Assembly: GCA_026413605.1 (NCBI GenBank)
Contig: JAOAKM010000005.1
Location: 1 to 48,830, forward strand
From: Candidatus Nezhaarchaeota archaeon
Lineage (GTDB): Archaea > Thermoproteota > Methanomethylicia > Nezhaarchaeales > B40-G2
Reading direction: 5' to 3'
Length of the DNA stretch: 48,830 nt
The notes below the pieces were generated by a model. That model saw only the letters and a program-made list of their open reading frames with translations, ran no database searches and was not told the DNA's origin. Below are positions 21,971 to 29,813 of the stretch, in pieces; within the stretch, counting starts at the first letter, position 1, and every line of letters begins with the position of its first letter. Both the position numbers and the translations under genes were made by a program.

Positions 21971-23152
21971 ATGAAGCTGTATATAGCTGCGTGCGGGCTA
22001 GGGCTCGGACACGCCTCAAGGTGCCTAGCCCTAGCCGAAGAGGCCAAGCGCGAAGGACACGAAGTAGTGTTCTCGACTTATAGCGGCGAGGCCGCCCTCT
22101 TCATAAGGTCTAGGGGGTTCGAGGTCTACGAAACACCGAGCCTCTCCTATAAGCTAAGCAAGGAGGGGGACGTGGACTTTAGACTGACGCTAGCCAAAGG
22201 GCCCCTAGAAGTACGCAAGCTACCGATTCAAATAGCCCTGGAGCTTAAGTACCTAAGGCTCGCTAAGCCAGACGTAGCGCTCTCCGACTCTAGGCTCTCA
22301 ACGATAATCGCTGCCAACATCCTAGGCATACCGTCGGCCCTCCTCATAAACCAGCTCAAAGTGATAATCCCAAGGAGGAGGCCTATTAAGGGGCCGACGT
22401 TATCCCTGAAGAGCAGTATTGAGCGTCTAGGCTGCGAGCTCCTGGGGAGAGTGTGGGGATTAGCCTCAAAAATATTCATTCCGGACTTCCCCCCGCCATT
22501 AACCATATCTAGGGCAACCTTAGAGGTGCCTGAGAGGCTGAGGGGGAAAGTGAAGCTAGTAGGCCCATTACTAAGCAGAGAGCTTCTACAGCTTACCGAG
22601 GGGCTGAGCAAGAGAGATGCTAAGCTTAAGCTAGGGGCCTCCAGCCCCCTAGTGGTTGCGTCTATAGGTGGGCTTAGGGAGGAGAAAGTTAAGCTTCTCA
22701 GGGCGATGATGCGCGGCCTAGGCCACGTGGACGGCTTGAGGGTCATTGCCTCATTTAGCCTACCTGACCATAAGGAGCTGATCTTGAGGAGGGGGGGCCT
22801 AGAAGTACATAGCTGGCTTCCTAACTACTGGAGCCTACTAGCAGCTGCTGACGTCTGCATTAACCACGGCGGACACACCTCGATAGCGGAGGCTATCTAC
22901 GCAGCTACGCCCATGGTGCTAGCCCCTCTAAGAGGACACACTGAGCGCTACAGCAACTCAAAGTCAATGGAGCGCCTAGGGATAGCTCGCGTAGTGGATC
23001 TTGAAGATGAGGGGCCCGAGGGGCTTAGGGAGGCAGTGCTCAAGGTCCTAGAGGACCCTTCCTACGCTAAAAGAGCGGCCGCGGCCGCAAAGTTAGCCCG
23101 CCGTTTCTACACGGCTAGGGAAGTGGTAAGCGAAGTTGTCAAGCTTGCCTAG
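21971..23152 (+). CDS. GT-B fold glycosyltransferase (MurG/GT28-like)
   Basis: The 393-aa protein begins with MKLYIAACGLGLGHASRCL, the GxGHxxR donor/acceptor loop of MurG-type transferases, and in the C-terminal half has NHGGHTSIAEAIYAATPMVL followed by RGHTERYSNS, the nucleotide-sugar binding site of the GT-B fold. No membrane segments are seen. Likely transfers a sugar from UDP- or related donor to a lipid or protein acceptor; the acceptor is unknown. It is last in the rqcH operon, 5 nt after AMMECR1, and convergent with the radical SAM gene (18-nt gap). Confidence 0.85.
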   Translation: MKLYIAACGLGLGHASRCLALAEEAKREGHEVVFSTYSGEAALFIRSRGFEVYETPSLSYKLSKEGDVDFRLTLAKGPLEVRKLPIQIALELKYLRLAKPDVALSDSRLSTIIAANILGIPSALLINQLKVIIPRRRPIKGPTLSLKSSIERLGCELLGRVWGLASKIFIPDFPPPLTISRATLEVPERLRGKVKLVGPLLSRELLQLTEGLSKRDAKLKLGASSPLVVASIGGLREEKVKLLRAMMRGLGHVDGLRVIASFSLPDHKELILRRGGLEVHSWLPNYWSLLAAADVCINHGGHTSIAEAIYAATPMVLAPLRGHTERYSNSKSMERLGIARVVDLEDEGPEGLREAVLKVLEDPSYAKRAAAAAKLARRFYTAREVVSEVVKLA

Positions 23153-23170
23153 CTTACCTAGGCGAAGGCA

Positions 23171-23962
23171 TTAGTAGCAGAACACAGCCTCGATGCCCCT
23201 ATCCTTAGCGTGGGCGAAGATCTTAGCCTTAAGCTCTTCGTAATACTCGGGGCTCTTAGCCTTCTCAATAACCGGGAGGGGGTTTTTGAGAAAGGAGAGG
23301 GACTTAATTAAGGCCTGGACCATCCCCGGCCTGAGCCTAAGCTTATCGACGACCACCCTCCTGCATCCAGCCTCCACTACAGCATCGAGGATTAGGTCGA
23401 GCTCTAAATCGACAATAGTGGGTATGAGGGGGCCTAGGAAGACGAAGGTGTCTAGGCCCACCGTGGAGGCCTCTCTAATCGCACTCAGCCTCTCAGAGGG
23501 TGGTGGTGAGTTAGGCTCGAGCCACTGGTAGGCCTTCAGCGTAGTCACCGTGACCCCTACTTCGCAGTTTCTCAAGGAGCCTAGGGCGTCAAGGTCCCTC
23601 TTAAGCAGGCTCGACTTTGTCAGGACCACTACGTCGGCGTCCGCCCTCCTAAGAATTTCTAAGCAGGCCTTCGTCAAGCCTAACCTTGCCTCTAATGGTT
23701 GATAGGGGTCAGTTATGCTCCCTATCAGTACCTTGCATGGAGCTATGGACTTCAACTCCCTACCTAGGAGGGGGGCTAGATTAACCTTAGCCTTAACCAC
23801 CTTGCCCCACTCAGCCGGGGTGATGGCGCGGTAGCTATAGGGGACGTAACAATATACGCAGGCGTGCTGACAGCCAACGTACGGATTTAATGAGTAGTCT
23901 ACACCGTAAATCCCGCTTGGCGTTAACGCCCTCTTCGCCTTCACCTCAATGACCCTTACCAC
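23171..23962 (-). CDS. Radical SAM protein, SplB-like (COG1533 group)
   Basis: A 263-aa radical SAM enzyme with the [4Fe-4S] motif C31-x3-C35-xx-C38 in GCQHACVYCYV, then the group's conserved SITDPYQPLEARLGLTKACLE. This family resembles spore photoproduct lyase in sequence but has no experimentally fixed function in archaea. It is divergent from nreA with a 52-nt gap. Spore photoproduct repair is unlikely here, since archaea do not sporulate; RNA or small-molecule modification are alternatives. Confidence 0.85.
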   Translation of the reverse strand: MVRVIEVKAKRALTPSGIYGVDYSLNPYVGCQHACVYCYVPYSYRAITPAEWGKVVKAKVNLAPLLGRELKSIAPCKVLIGSITDPYQPLEARLGLTKACLEILRRADADVVVLTKSSLLKRDLDALGSLRNCEVGVTVTTLKAYQWLEPNSPPPSERLSAIREASTVGLDTFVFLGPLIPTIVDLELDLILDAVVEAGCRRVVVDKLRLRPGMVQALIKSLSFLKNPLPVIEKAKSPEYYEELKAKIFAHAKDRGIEAVFCY

Positions 23963-23982
23963 GACGTCCTCAAAGAAACACG

Positions 23983-23988
23983 TATAAG
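23983..23988 (+). promoter_or_regulatory. TATA-like box of nreA
   Basis: TATAAG lies 32 nt upstream of the nreA ATG. A second AT-rich stretch (GATATAGCTATATC, 23996-24009), which is itself a 14-nt perfect palindrome, lies between the box and the start codon. Confidence 0.4.
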
Positions 23989-24014
23989 CTAGGGTGATAT
24001 AGCTATATCGGCTA

Positions 24015-25370
24015 ATGGATAGGCCGCGGAAGTTCGTAAAGCTAGTGAAACGGAGGATCCCATGGCTAGAGCACGTTATCGAGAGCGAGGCAGACGCCCG
24101 AGACCTAGACCCTGGCGAAGGGCTACTGGCGAAGGTACCGAGGAGGAGCCCCTGTGTTCAGTGTAAGGCATCTAGGATGCTCTGCGGCAAGCCTAGCTGC
24201 CCAATAATTCTTAGGCTTAGGAGCTACGTGAAGCTAGCCCCTAAGCTAAGCGAGCTGCGCCTCTACGGCTCAAGCCCACCAGCGCTCTTCGTAGGCAGGC
24301 ATGGCTATCCGTACGTAAACATAGGCCCCCTAGTCCCGCCTACGCTCGGAGATACGAGCCTACTAGACTCGCCAGAGGAGTGGCTTGGTAGGGGGCTGGG
24401 GCTTGAAGACCTCGTAGACATGAGGATTAAGCTATTTAGGGGTAAGCATAGAGCCCACGTAAAGGAGGCCTCGGACCCCAAGGACATAGTAGCAGCAGTT
24501 CAAGAGCTCGCTATGTCTAGGTCCTCCGTCGATGCTGAAGTAGAGTTTGCCAAGAGGCCTATAGCGTCGCTGATCTTAGACGACGAAGTCCAGCCCATGG
24601 GGCCCTCAGGGACTATGAGCAGGTTAACGATAGGCTCCACGCCAACGCACAGTAGCTTAGAGGCTGTGTGCGCAGACCTAGACCTCGCCGCCGAGGAGGC
24701 GTTAATGAAGCTCTACTTAGACGGGGTCCCGGTATCTCAAATACAGAGGGCCTTTAGCTCCGGGATAATGGGGGTTAAGGCTAGGAGGAAGCTAGTCCCT
24801 ACTAGGTGGAGCATTACAGCTGTAGATAGCCTAATTTCGAGGAGGCTGAGGGACGAGATAGTGAAGAAGAGCCCTGAGATTAACGAGTACCGAGTGTACA
24901 CGCTCGAAGTTCTAGGCAACATATTCCTGGTGCTAATGATGCCCGGCCGCTGGAGCTATGAGTCAATAGAGGCTTGGTACCCAGGCTCAGCTTGGAACCC
25001 TGACGCTGAGAGCTTAGCCTTCTGCGGAGATTGGGAGCCATACTGGGGGAGGACTACCTACGCTTCGATGGGGGGATGCTACTATGCAGCTAGGCTAGCC
25101 GTAGTGGAGGCTTTAAGCAGAGAGCGTAGACAAGCCCAAGTATTAGTGTTGAGGGAGGCTAGGCCCAGCTACTTAATGCCAATGGGGGTGTGGATTGTGA
25201 GGGAGGCTGTCAGAAGAGCCTTAGGAGGTAAACCCGCCGTCTTCAACACGGCTGAAGAGGCCCTCGCCTACGTACCCTCTAGGCTGAAAATAAGCCTCGC
25301 TGAGTGGATTAAGGTAAGTAGGCTGTTAAGCGACTTAAAGAGGCAGGAGAAGATTACGAAATACCTATAG
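24015..25370 (+). CDS. nreA: Archaeal DNA repair protein NreA
   Basis: Member of the archaeal Nre family, linked by genetics in haloarchaea to repair of DNA damage together with PCNA. The 451-aa protein has an N-terminal zinc finger (C47, C50, C57, C62 in CVQCKASRMLCGKPSC), the conserved core (FVGRHGYPYVNIGPLVPP, GPSGTMSRLTIGSTPT, WEPYWGRTTYASMGGCYYAAR) and, as its last eight residues, QEKITKYL, which fits the PCNA-interacting consensus Qxx(I/L/M)xx(aromatic)(aromatic/Leu). A zinc-ribbon gene follows closely. Confidence 0.93.
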   Translation: MDRPRKFVKLVKRRIPWLEHVIESEADARDLDPGEGLLAKVPRRSPCVQCKASRMLCGKPSCPIILRLRSYVKLAPKLSELRLYGSSPPALFVGRHGYPYVNIGPLVPPTLGDTSLLDSPEEWLGRGLGLEDLVDMRIKLFRGKHRAHVKEASDPKDIVAAVQELAMSRSSVDAEVEFAKRPIASLILDDEVQPMGPSGTMSRLTIGSTPTHSSLEAVCADLDLAAEEALMKLYLDGVPVSQIQRAFSSGIMGVKARRKLVPTRWSITAVDSLISRRLRDEIVKKSPEINEYRVYTLEVLGNIFLVLMMPGRWSYESIEAWYPGSAWNPDAESLAFCGDWEPYWGRTTYASMGGCYYAARLAVVEALSRERRQAQVLVLREARPSYLMPMGVWIVREAVRRALGGKPAVFNTAEEALAYVPSRLKISLAEWIKVSRLLSDLKRQEKITKYL

Positions 25371-25402
25371 GGCCAGTGCCTCCTCAACAAGGAGAGAGGC
25401 CT

Positions 25403-25567
25403 ATGTCTTGCCCAGGCTGCCCGTCTTCGATCGACCTATGGCTCCAGCTAGAGTATTTTAAATGCCCGAAGTGCGGCAATGTATGGCTAGACCACCCCTC
25501 TGAGCCTGAGGCTTGGAGGTGTCCTAGCTGCGGCGCTGATGGAGAGTTAACTAAATCAGCAACCTAG
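25403..25567 (+). CDS. Small double zinc-ribbon protein
   Basis: A 54-aa protein with three Cys pairs: CPGC (C3, C6), CPKC (about 20-23) and CPSC (about 41-44), enough for one or two zinc sites in a rubredoxin-like or zinc-ribbon fold. I chose ATG 25403 because AAGGAGAG lies 6-8 nt upstream; an upstream in-frame GTG at 25376 would give 63 aa. It follows nreA by about 32 nt on the same strand and is probably co-transcribed. Function unknown; a partner of NreA is possible. Confidence 0.72.
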   Translation: MSCPGCPSSIDLWLQLEYFKCPKCGNVWLDHPSEPEAWRCPSCGADGELTKSAT

Positions 25568-25582
25568 CATTGTCCAGCCGCG

Positions 25583-25596
25583 TCTAGATATCTAGA
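25583..25596. promoter_or_regulatory. 14-bp perfect palindrome, possible operator
   Basis: TCTAGATATCTAGA reads the same on both strands. It stands in the 145-bp gap between the zinc-ribbon gene and the RHH regulator gene. RHH dimers bind short symmetric sites, so it could be an autoregulatory operator, but it lies about 117 nt before the RHH start, far from the probable TATA box near 25671. Confidence 0.35.
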
Positions 25597-25712
25597 CAGC
25601 TCTCTACGCATATCTACGTGGCAGCCTAATACGTCGAGAATAGCTTGAGAGCTCCTCTGTAGTACTTAGCTTTAAGCCGCTCGGCGAGCAGAAGAAAAAA
25701 CGGTGCGCATTA

Positions 25713-25907
25713 ATGAGCTCTAAGAATGAACTTAGAATACTCACTGTTCACCTACCAGAGGCTTACATAAGAGGGCTCGATGAGCTAGTAAGCAGGAGGC
25801 TCTACCCCAGTAGGAGCGAGGCAATTAGGGTGGCAGTTAGAGACCTCTTAAAAGCTGAGCTCTGGGAAGGGGGCTCTAGCCAGAGGGCGATGAAGATGTA
25901 CGGCTAA
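25713..25907 (+). CDS. Ribbon-helix-helix (CopG/NikR-type) DNA-binding protein
   Basis: The 64-aa protein has the textbook RHH layout: strand LRILTVHLPEAYI, helix A RGLDELVSRRLYP and helix B SRSEAIRVAVRDLLKAEL. Many archaea carry close relatives starting with 'RxLTVHLPE' that act as transcription regulators. It is probably monocistronic, with a palindrome upstream and a T-tract downstream. Targets are unknown; the neighbouring methyltransferase and its own gene are candidates. Confidence 0.88.
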   Translation: MSSKNELRILTVHLPEAYIRGLDELVSRRLYPSRSEAIRVAVRDLLKAELWEGGSSQRAMKMYG

Positions 25908-25937
25908 CGCAAAGCCGTTTAAGTACAACAGTAAAAA

Positions 25938-25944
25938 TTTTTTT
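25938..25944 (+). terminator. T7 tract after the RHH gene
   Basis: Seven T, preceded by A5, lie 31 nt after the RHH stop and 16 nt before the next gene's GTG start. It fits an archaeal U-tract terminator, although it would also lie in or near the leader of the next gene. Confidence 0.4.
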
Positions 25945-25959
25945 CCTGCCCAAAGTTCT

Positions 25960-26844
25960 GTGGCTGAGTTGAGGCTATACGGGTTTAAGAGCTTAAACAT
26001 GCCGGTGCTTACGAGTGAGGTAGCGCGTACAGCGCTTAAAGCATGGAGGGAGGGGCTTCGAACCATAACCCTCACCTACAACCTAGGCCTCTCCAGGGCC
26101 ATGGTCGAGTTGACCAGCGAGGGCATGGTCATCGAGGGTAGGACGGTGAGCTACGACGAGCTCCAGCTAGCCTTGAGGGACGAAGACGCCCTCTTCATAG
26201 TCGAGCCCCACGGTAGGCTGAGGAAGGCTATCCTCTATTCCGAAGGGAGGCTATATAAGCTAAAGAAGGTCGTTGAGGATGGAGCGCCGACTCTGGAAGT
26301 TAGTGGCGTGCCCATCCATAGGATTGAGGGGACTAAGCCTTGGGAAGACGCCATACAGAAGGTTAGCCTAGTGAAGGTTGAGAAAGGAGCTAGGGTCCTA
26401 GACCTATGCACAGGGCTAGGCTATACCGCGATAGCGTCGATGATAAGCGGGGCCTCTGAAGTATGGACTATAGAGAAGGATGCCAACGTCCTTAGGATGG
26501 CTGAGGCCAATCCGTGGTCAAGGGGGCTTGAAGACCCGCGGATAGTTAAGGTGCTGGGGGACGTCACAAAGGTCTTAGCTAATTTTAGCGAGGGGGAGTT
26601 TAAGGCCGTAATCCACGACCCGCCCTCCATAACTCAAGCCTCTGAGCTATACACCGTGGAGCTATACAGAGAGATACATAGGTTGCTGGAGGGAGGAGGG
26701 AGGCTCGCTCACTTCGTCGGCCCCACTGTCTCTAGAGCGAGGGGGATGGATCTTATGCAAGCCGTATCCAAGAGGCTAAAGTCTGTCGGCTTCATGGTGA
26801 AGGTGGACAAGGAGGCTATGGGGGTACTAGCAATTAAGGAGTGA
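25960..26844 (+). CDS. Predicted archaeal SAM-dependent methyltransferase (COG2521-like)
   Basis: A 294-aa GTG-start protein. The N-terminal 130 residues form a beta-rich domain; the C-terminal half is a class I methyltransferase with motif I RVLDLCTGLGYTAIA (about 146-160), motif II VWTIEKDANVL and a DPPS motif IV (HDPPSITQAS) of the kind used by N-methyltransferases acting on nucleic-acid bases. It ends with a FMVKVDKEAMGVLAIK strand. The substrate is not established; the N-terminal extension may bind RNA or DNA. It stands between an RHH regulator and a small Cys-containing protein. Confidence 0.78.
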   Translation: MAELRLYGFKSLNMPVLTSEVARTALKAWREGLRTITLTYNLGLSRAMVELTSEGMVIEGRTVSYDELQLALRDEDALFIVEPHGRLRKAILYSEGRLYKLKKVVEDGAPTLEVSGVPIHRIEGTKPWEDAIQKVSLVKVEKGARVLDLCTGLGYTAIASMISGASEVWTIEKDANVLRMAEANPWSRGLEDPRIVKVLGDVTKVLANFSEGEFKAVIHDPPSITQASELYTVELYREIHRLLEGGGRLAHFVGPTVSRARGMDLMQAVSKRLKSVGFMVKVDKEAMGVLAIKE

Positions 26845-26921
26845 AGCAGTTCGAACACTAGCAGCAACGCGCAGCCTCTGCAAGGTTAATAGGGCGCCTC
26901 TCGCGATAGTTAAGATGAGCC

Positions 26922-27272
26922 TTGCTGAGGGAAGTGAAGGTCTCTAGTGAAGCCCTCAAGGAGTTAGCTAAGAGGGGAGTTAAGGCTGTTAGAATAAGGC
27001 TGGTCAGCGAAGTACAGGAGTGGACTATGTGCTGCGTAGGTAGCGCTTGCGTAATCTCTCAAAAGGCAGTCGTAGAGGAAGGAAGGGGGGAAGGGGCTAG
27101 GTTTGAGGTAGGCGGAGTAGAAGTCTACGTGAGCGAGGATGTAAGCTCGAGGGCCAAGGAGGCCATAGAGCTCGTTCTAGAGCAAGGGGAACTAAGGGTT
27201 AGAGGGGTGGAGGTTGAAGATATCTACACAATTAAGCCAGCCTCTACATCAGAGCTCCCCGAGTGGACTTAG
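26922..27272 (+). CDS. Hypothetical protein with CC motif, weakly HesB/IscA-like
   Basis: A 116-aa TTG-start protein. The start LREVKVSSEALKELAKRGVKAVRIRL and the later GVEVYVSEDVSSRAKEAIELVL resemble the strand-helix layout of A-type iron-sulfur carriers, and an adjacent cysteine pair (TMCCVGSAC) could bind metal, but the normal CGCG motif of IscA is missing. I therefore do not assign a function. It is probably transcribed from its own TTAATAGG box near 26886 and is convergent with the Nudix gene (26-nt gap). Confidence 0.6.
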   Translation: MLREVKVSSEALKELAKRGVKAVRIRLVSEVQEWTMCCVGSACVISQKAVVEEGRGEGARFEVGGVEVYVSEDVSSRAKEAIELVLEQGELRVRGVEVEDIYTIKPASTSELPEWT

Positions 27273-27298
27273 GCGTGGGTCTCTTGAGGCCCCTAGGC

Positions 27299-27895
27299 CT
27301 AATGAGCTAGCCTGTCGAGGAGAGGCCTCATTCTACTTAAGAGCTCGCTAATTATCCTATACGTTAGACCCCACACCACCCATCCATCGACTAAGAAGGC
27401 GTCAACCTCCTCCTTGCCATCCTCCAGCTCTACGCATGCCCTACCGGCTCTAAGCAGCCTCAAGGAAAACCACCTGGCGGCTTCTACCTCTGGGCCTAGG
27501 GCTACCTCAGGCGGCCGATCTAGGTACGCTACGTAAGGCACCACTATAACCTCAGGCTTAACGACCGAGGCCTGAGGAGGCAGCGTGCCTAGCACGTCTC
27601 CCCTCCTCAGCTTCACGCCTACCTCTTCATAGAGCTCCCTTAGCGCAGCATTGAGCAGGCTTAAGTCGCTAGACAACATAAACCCGCCCGGCAGAGCTAC
27701 GTGGCCAGACCAAGGATCCCCCGCCCTCCTACGACGCTTAATTAATAGCACAGCTAGTCCATCAGCTCGAGAGAGAAGAGCGATTACAGCGGCCGTGGAG
27801 GGACTAAGAGGAGGCACGACCTCTACCGGGTCGAGGAGCTTCTTGAGCTCTCTCTTTAACCAGCCGCTTAAGCCAAGCCTCCGCATACGCAGCAA
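27299..27895 (-). CDS. Nudix hydrolase, CoA-pyrophosphatase (NudL)-like
   Basis: Cleaves a nucleoside diphosphate linked to another group; the closest pattern is the CoA-pyrophosphatase branch. The 198-aa protein has GDPWSGHVALPGGFMLSSDL then ALRELYEEVGV, matching the NudL spacing of LPGG to the REx2EExG core, in which an Asp replaces the first Glu of the generic Nudix box. It lies 73 nt downstream of the antiporter gene on the same strand. Substrate not provable from sequence. Confidence 0.85.
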   Translation of the reverse strand: MLRMRRLGLSGWLKRELKKLLDPVEVVPPLSPSTAAVIALLSRADGLAVLLIKRRRRAGDPWSGHVALPGGFMLSSDLSLLNAALRELYEEVGVKLRRGDVLGTLPPQASVVKPEVIVVPYVAYLDRPPEVALGPEVEAARWFSLRLLRAGRACVELEDGKEEVDAFLVDGWVVWGLTYRIISELLSRMRPLLDRLAH

Positions 27896-27968
27896 GGGCC
27901 CGAGGCTCTAGGATTTTAGGTATACATCGAGGGAGCCTCTATGAGAAGCTTCACGCCTCTCGCTTAAG

Positions 27969-29642
27969 CTACTTATGCGTTAGCGCAGGCTGCCTTAAGT
28001 ACTTGGTTACTTCATAGACCGTGGTGCCTATTATCGCAGCGACTGCCAATACTACGATAAAGTGCAGCGGCTCTAGTGGCGCGAGCTCGACGTACTCGTG
28101 GAGCAGTTGTATTTGCAGCACTACGGCTAGGCCGCCTACCACGGTGTCAAAAAGCTTCTCTAAGGGCTCAGCTCTCCCCGGGGTGAGCATGAAGCTCGCT
28201 ACTATCGGGGAGACGATCCTCTTAAGCGAAAGCAAGAACACTGCGAGCACGGCTGCTGAAGACGCCACCGTCGAGAAGGCGGCTACTAAGGCTGGTAAGT
28301 GGAGCATCTTAGCTAGGCCCACGACTGCGGTGTTCGCGTAGGATATAGTCAGCACCGCGGCTGCAAATACAGAGACCTTGGCTAGAGCTGATGACACTGC
28401 AGCTAACCTTCTCACATACTCCCGGGAGGCTGTTGACATGAACTGCGTGAACCCCCTTGGGAATAAGCCCTCTATCTTAGCTGCCCTAGGCTCTAGCCTC
28501 GGTACAGCTACGCTAAAGATTGCGAGCGAGGTAATGACTGCCGTGCACAGCGTATACATAGAGACCTCGGAGACGACGCCGTGCTCCGTTAATGCGTCTA
28601 GAAACACTATGCCTACCTCACTTAGTGGCGTGAGTGCCAACGCTAAGGCGACGCCGTTCCTTACGCTGAGCCCTGAGAGCAGCGATCCTACGAAAACCCC
28701 TACGGCCCTAGAGATAAACGCTAGTAGGCCGATCACTACCCCTGCGAATATCACTACGTGGGCTTCACCAATATGCCTAAGCCCTAGGTAGAACTGAAGC
28801 CCGAGGAACGTGAAGTATATGAGTAAGCCGAGGTCCCTCAGCCCATCAAGCTTCTCCCCTATGTCACCTACACTCGAGTAGAGGGCAAATGACGCGCCCG
28901 CTATAAAGGCGCCGATTAGTGGTGGTAAGCCTAACAAAGTTGCAACCGAGGCAAACAGCAGCGCCATAACTATAGAGGTGAAAAACTTGTTCTCCCTCAC
29001 GACCATCAACGGAGACCTGCTGAGAGCGCGAAGCACGAATTTCGAGAGGTATAGCATGATCACCACGAGGCCTCCGACCTTAACCAGATGAAAAGCTAGC
29101 CCCGCTGGCTGTAGGATCGCCATGCCCCCAGTGATGAGTAGTGTAAATAGTATGAACTGGGCCAAGTCTTCTACGTGCGTCTGGAAGTATGCAAACTCCT
29201 TAGTAGCTACGCCCATCTTAGCCGAGGTCCTTCCGAGGAAGACCACAGCTATGGATGAGCTGTTCACTAAGACGAAGAAGAGGGCTATTCTCGTCGATAG
29301 GTCTAAGCTTAGTGCTGAGGCGATGAAGCTAGCCGCGACCCACTGAACTAGATAGACGACTAGCTCTAAGGCTAAGACTCTGCTTAGAAAAACGCCGCCG
29401 AGCTCTATAGACGTGCCAATCCTAAAGGAGAAGAGCACGAGGCCTAGCCAGATCAGCGGCTCTATGAAGAGCCCCTTAGGCTCTAGGTCAGTACCAAGCA
29501 GGTCTAGGAGGAAGCCAAGCACTAGGCCTCCGGCGACGTAGCCTACAACGTCCACGAGGCCTAGTCTACGAAATAGCCATGCAAATAGTACGCCGGACGC
29601 CAGCACGGAGATGACGATAACATGCTCTACCTCGATCACCAT
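27969..29642 (-). CDS. CPA2-family cation:proton antiporter
   Basis: A 557-aa integral membrane protein with about 12 core helices plus an extra block of three or four near the C-terminus. The ion-site helices are recognisable: VNSSSIAVVFLGRTSAKMG and FQTHVEDLAQFILF, where the ED pair stands at the place of the conserved acidic pair of NapA/KefC-type exchangers. There is no C-terminal TrkA-N regulatory domain; instead residues from about 405 on are hydrophobic (YVRRLAAVSSAL onward). Exchanges Na+ or K+ for H+. Upstream on the same strand is the GPN GTPase gene (171-nt gap). Confidence 0.85.
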   Translation of the reverse strand: MVIEVEHVIVISVLASGVLFAWLFRRLGLVDVVGYVAGGLVLGFLLDLLGTDLEPKGLFIEPLIWLGLVLFSFRIGTSIELGGVFLSRVLALELVVYLVQWVAASFIASALSLDLSTRIALFFVLVNSSSIAVVFLGRTSAKMGVATKEFAYFQTHVEDLAQFILFTLLITGGMAILQPAGLAFHLVKVGGLVVIMLYLSKFVLRALSRSPLMVVRENKFFTSIVMALLFASVATLLGLPPLIGAFIAGASFALYSSVGDIGEKLDGLRDLGLLIYFTFLGLQFYLGLRHIGEAHVVIFAGVVIGLLAFISRAVGVFVGSLLSGLSVRNGVALALALTPLSEVGIVFLDALTEHGVVSEVSMYTLCTAVITSLAIFSVAVPRLEPRAAKIEGLFPRGFTQFMSTASREYVRRLAAVSSALAKVSVFAAAVLTISYANTAVVGLAKMLHLPALVAAFSTVASSAAVLAVFLLSLKRIVSPIVASFMLTPGRAEPLEKLFDTVVGGLAVVLQIQLLHEYVELAPLEPLHFIVVLAVAAIIGTTVYEVTKYLRQPALTHK

Positions 29643-29813
29643 AAACCACCGCGCTGCTTACTACGAAGCCTTAGTCGGCTCCTAGCTAATATCTTGAACC
29701 CAGTAGGGTCTACTATGGACGTACGCGTCGCTGCTCCGTGCCCACGTCCTACAGCCTAGCCTCTGTCCCTGCGCACATCGTAGGGACTTACTAGCCTAAG
29801 TCAAGCCAGCTGC

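Noticed and set aside
22228-22746. Minus-strand open frame opposite the glycosyltransferase gene.
   Set aside because: Antisense shadow; the plus-strand GT-B motifs are unmistakable.
23171-23962. Spore photoproduct lyase function for the radical SAM gene.
   Set aside because: Similarity is limited to the general radical SAM/SplB-like group, and archaea form no spores.
25583-25944. RHH gene at 25713 as an antitoxin paired with the following gene.
   Set aside because: The following gene is a full-length methyltransferase separated by a T-tract, not a toxin.
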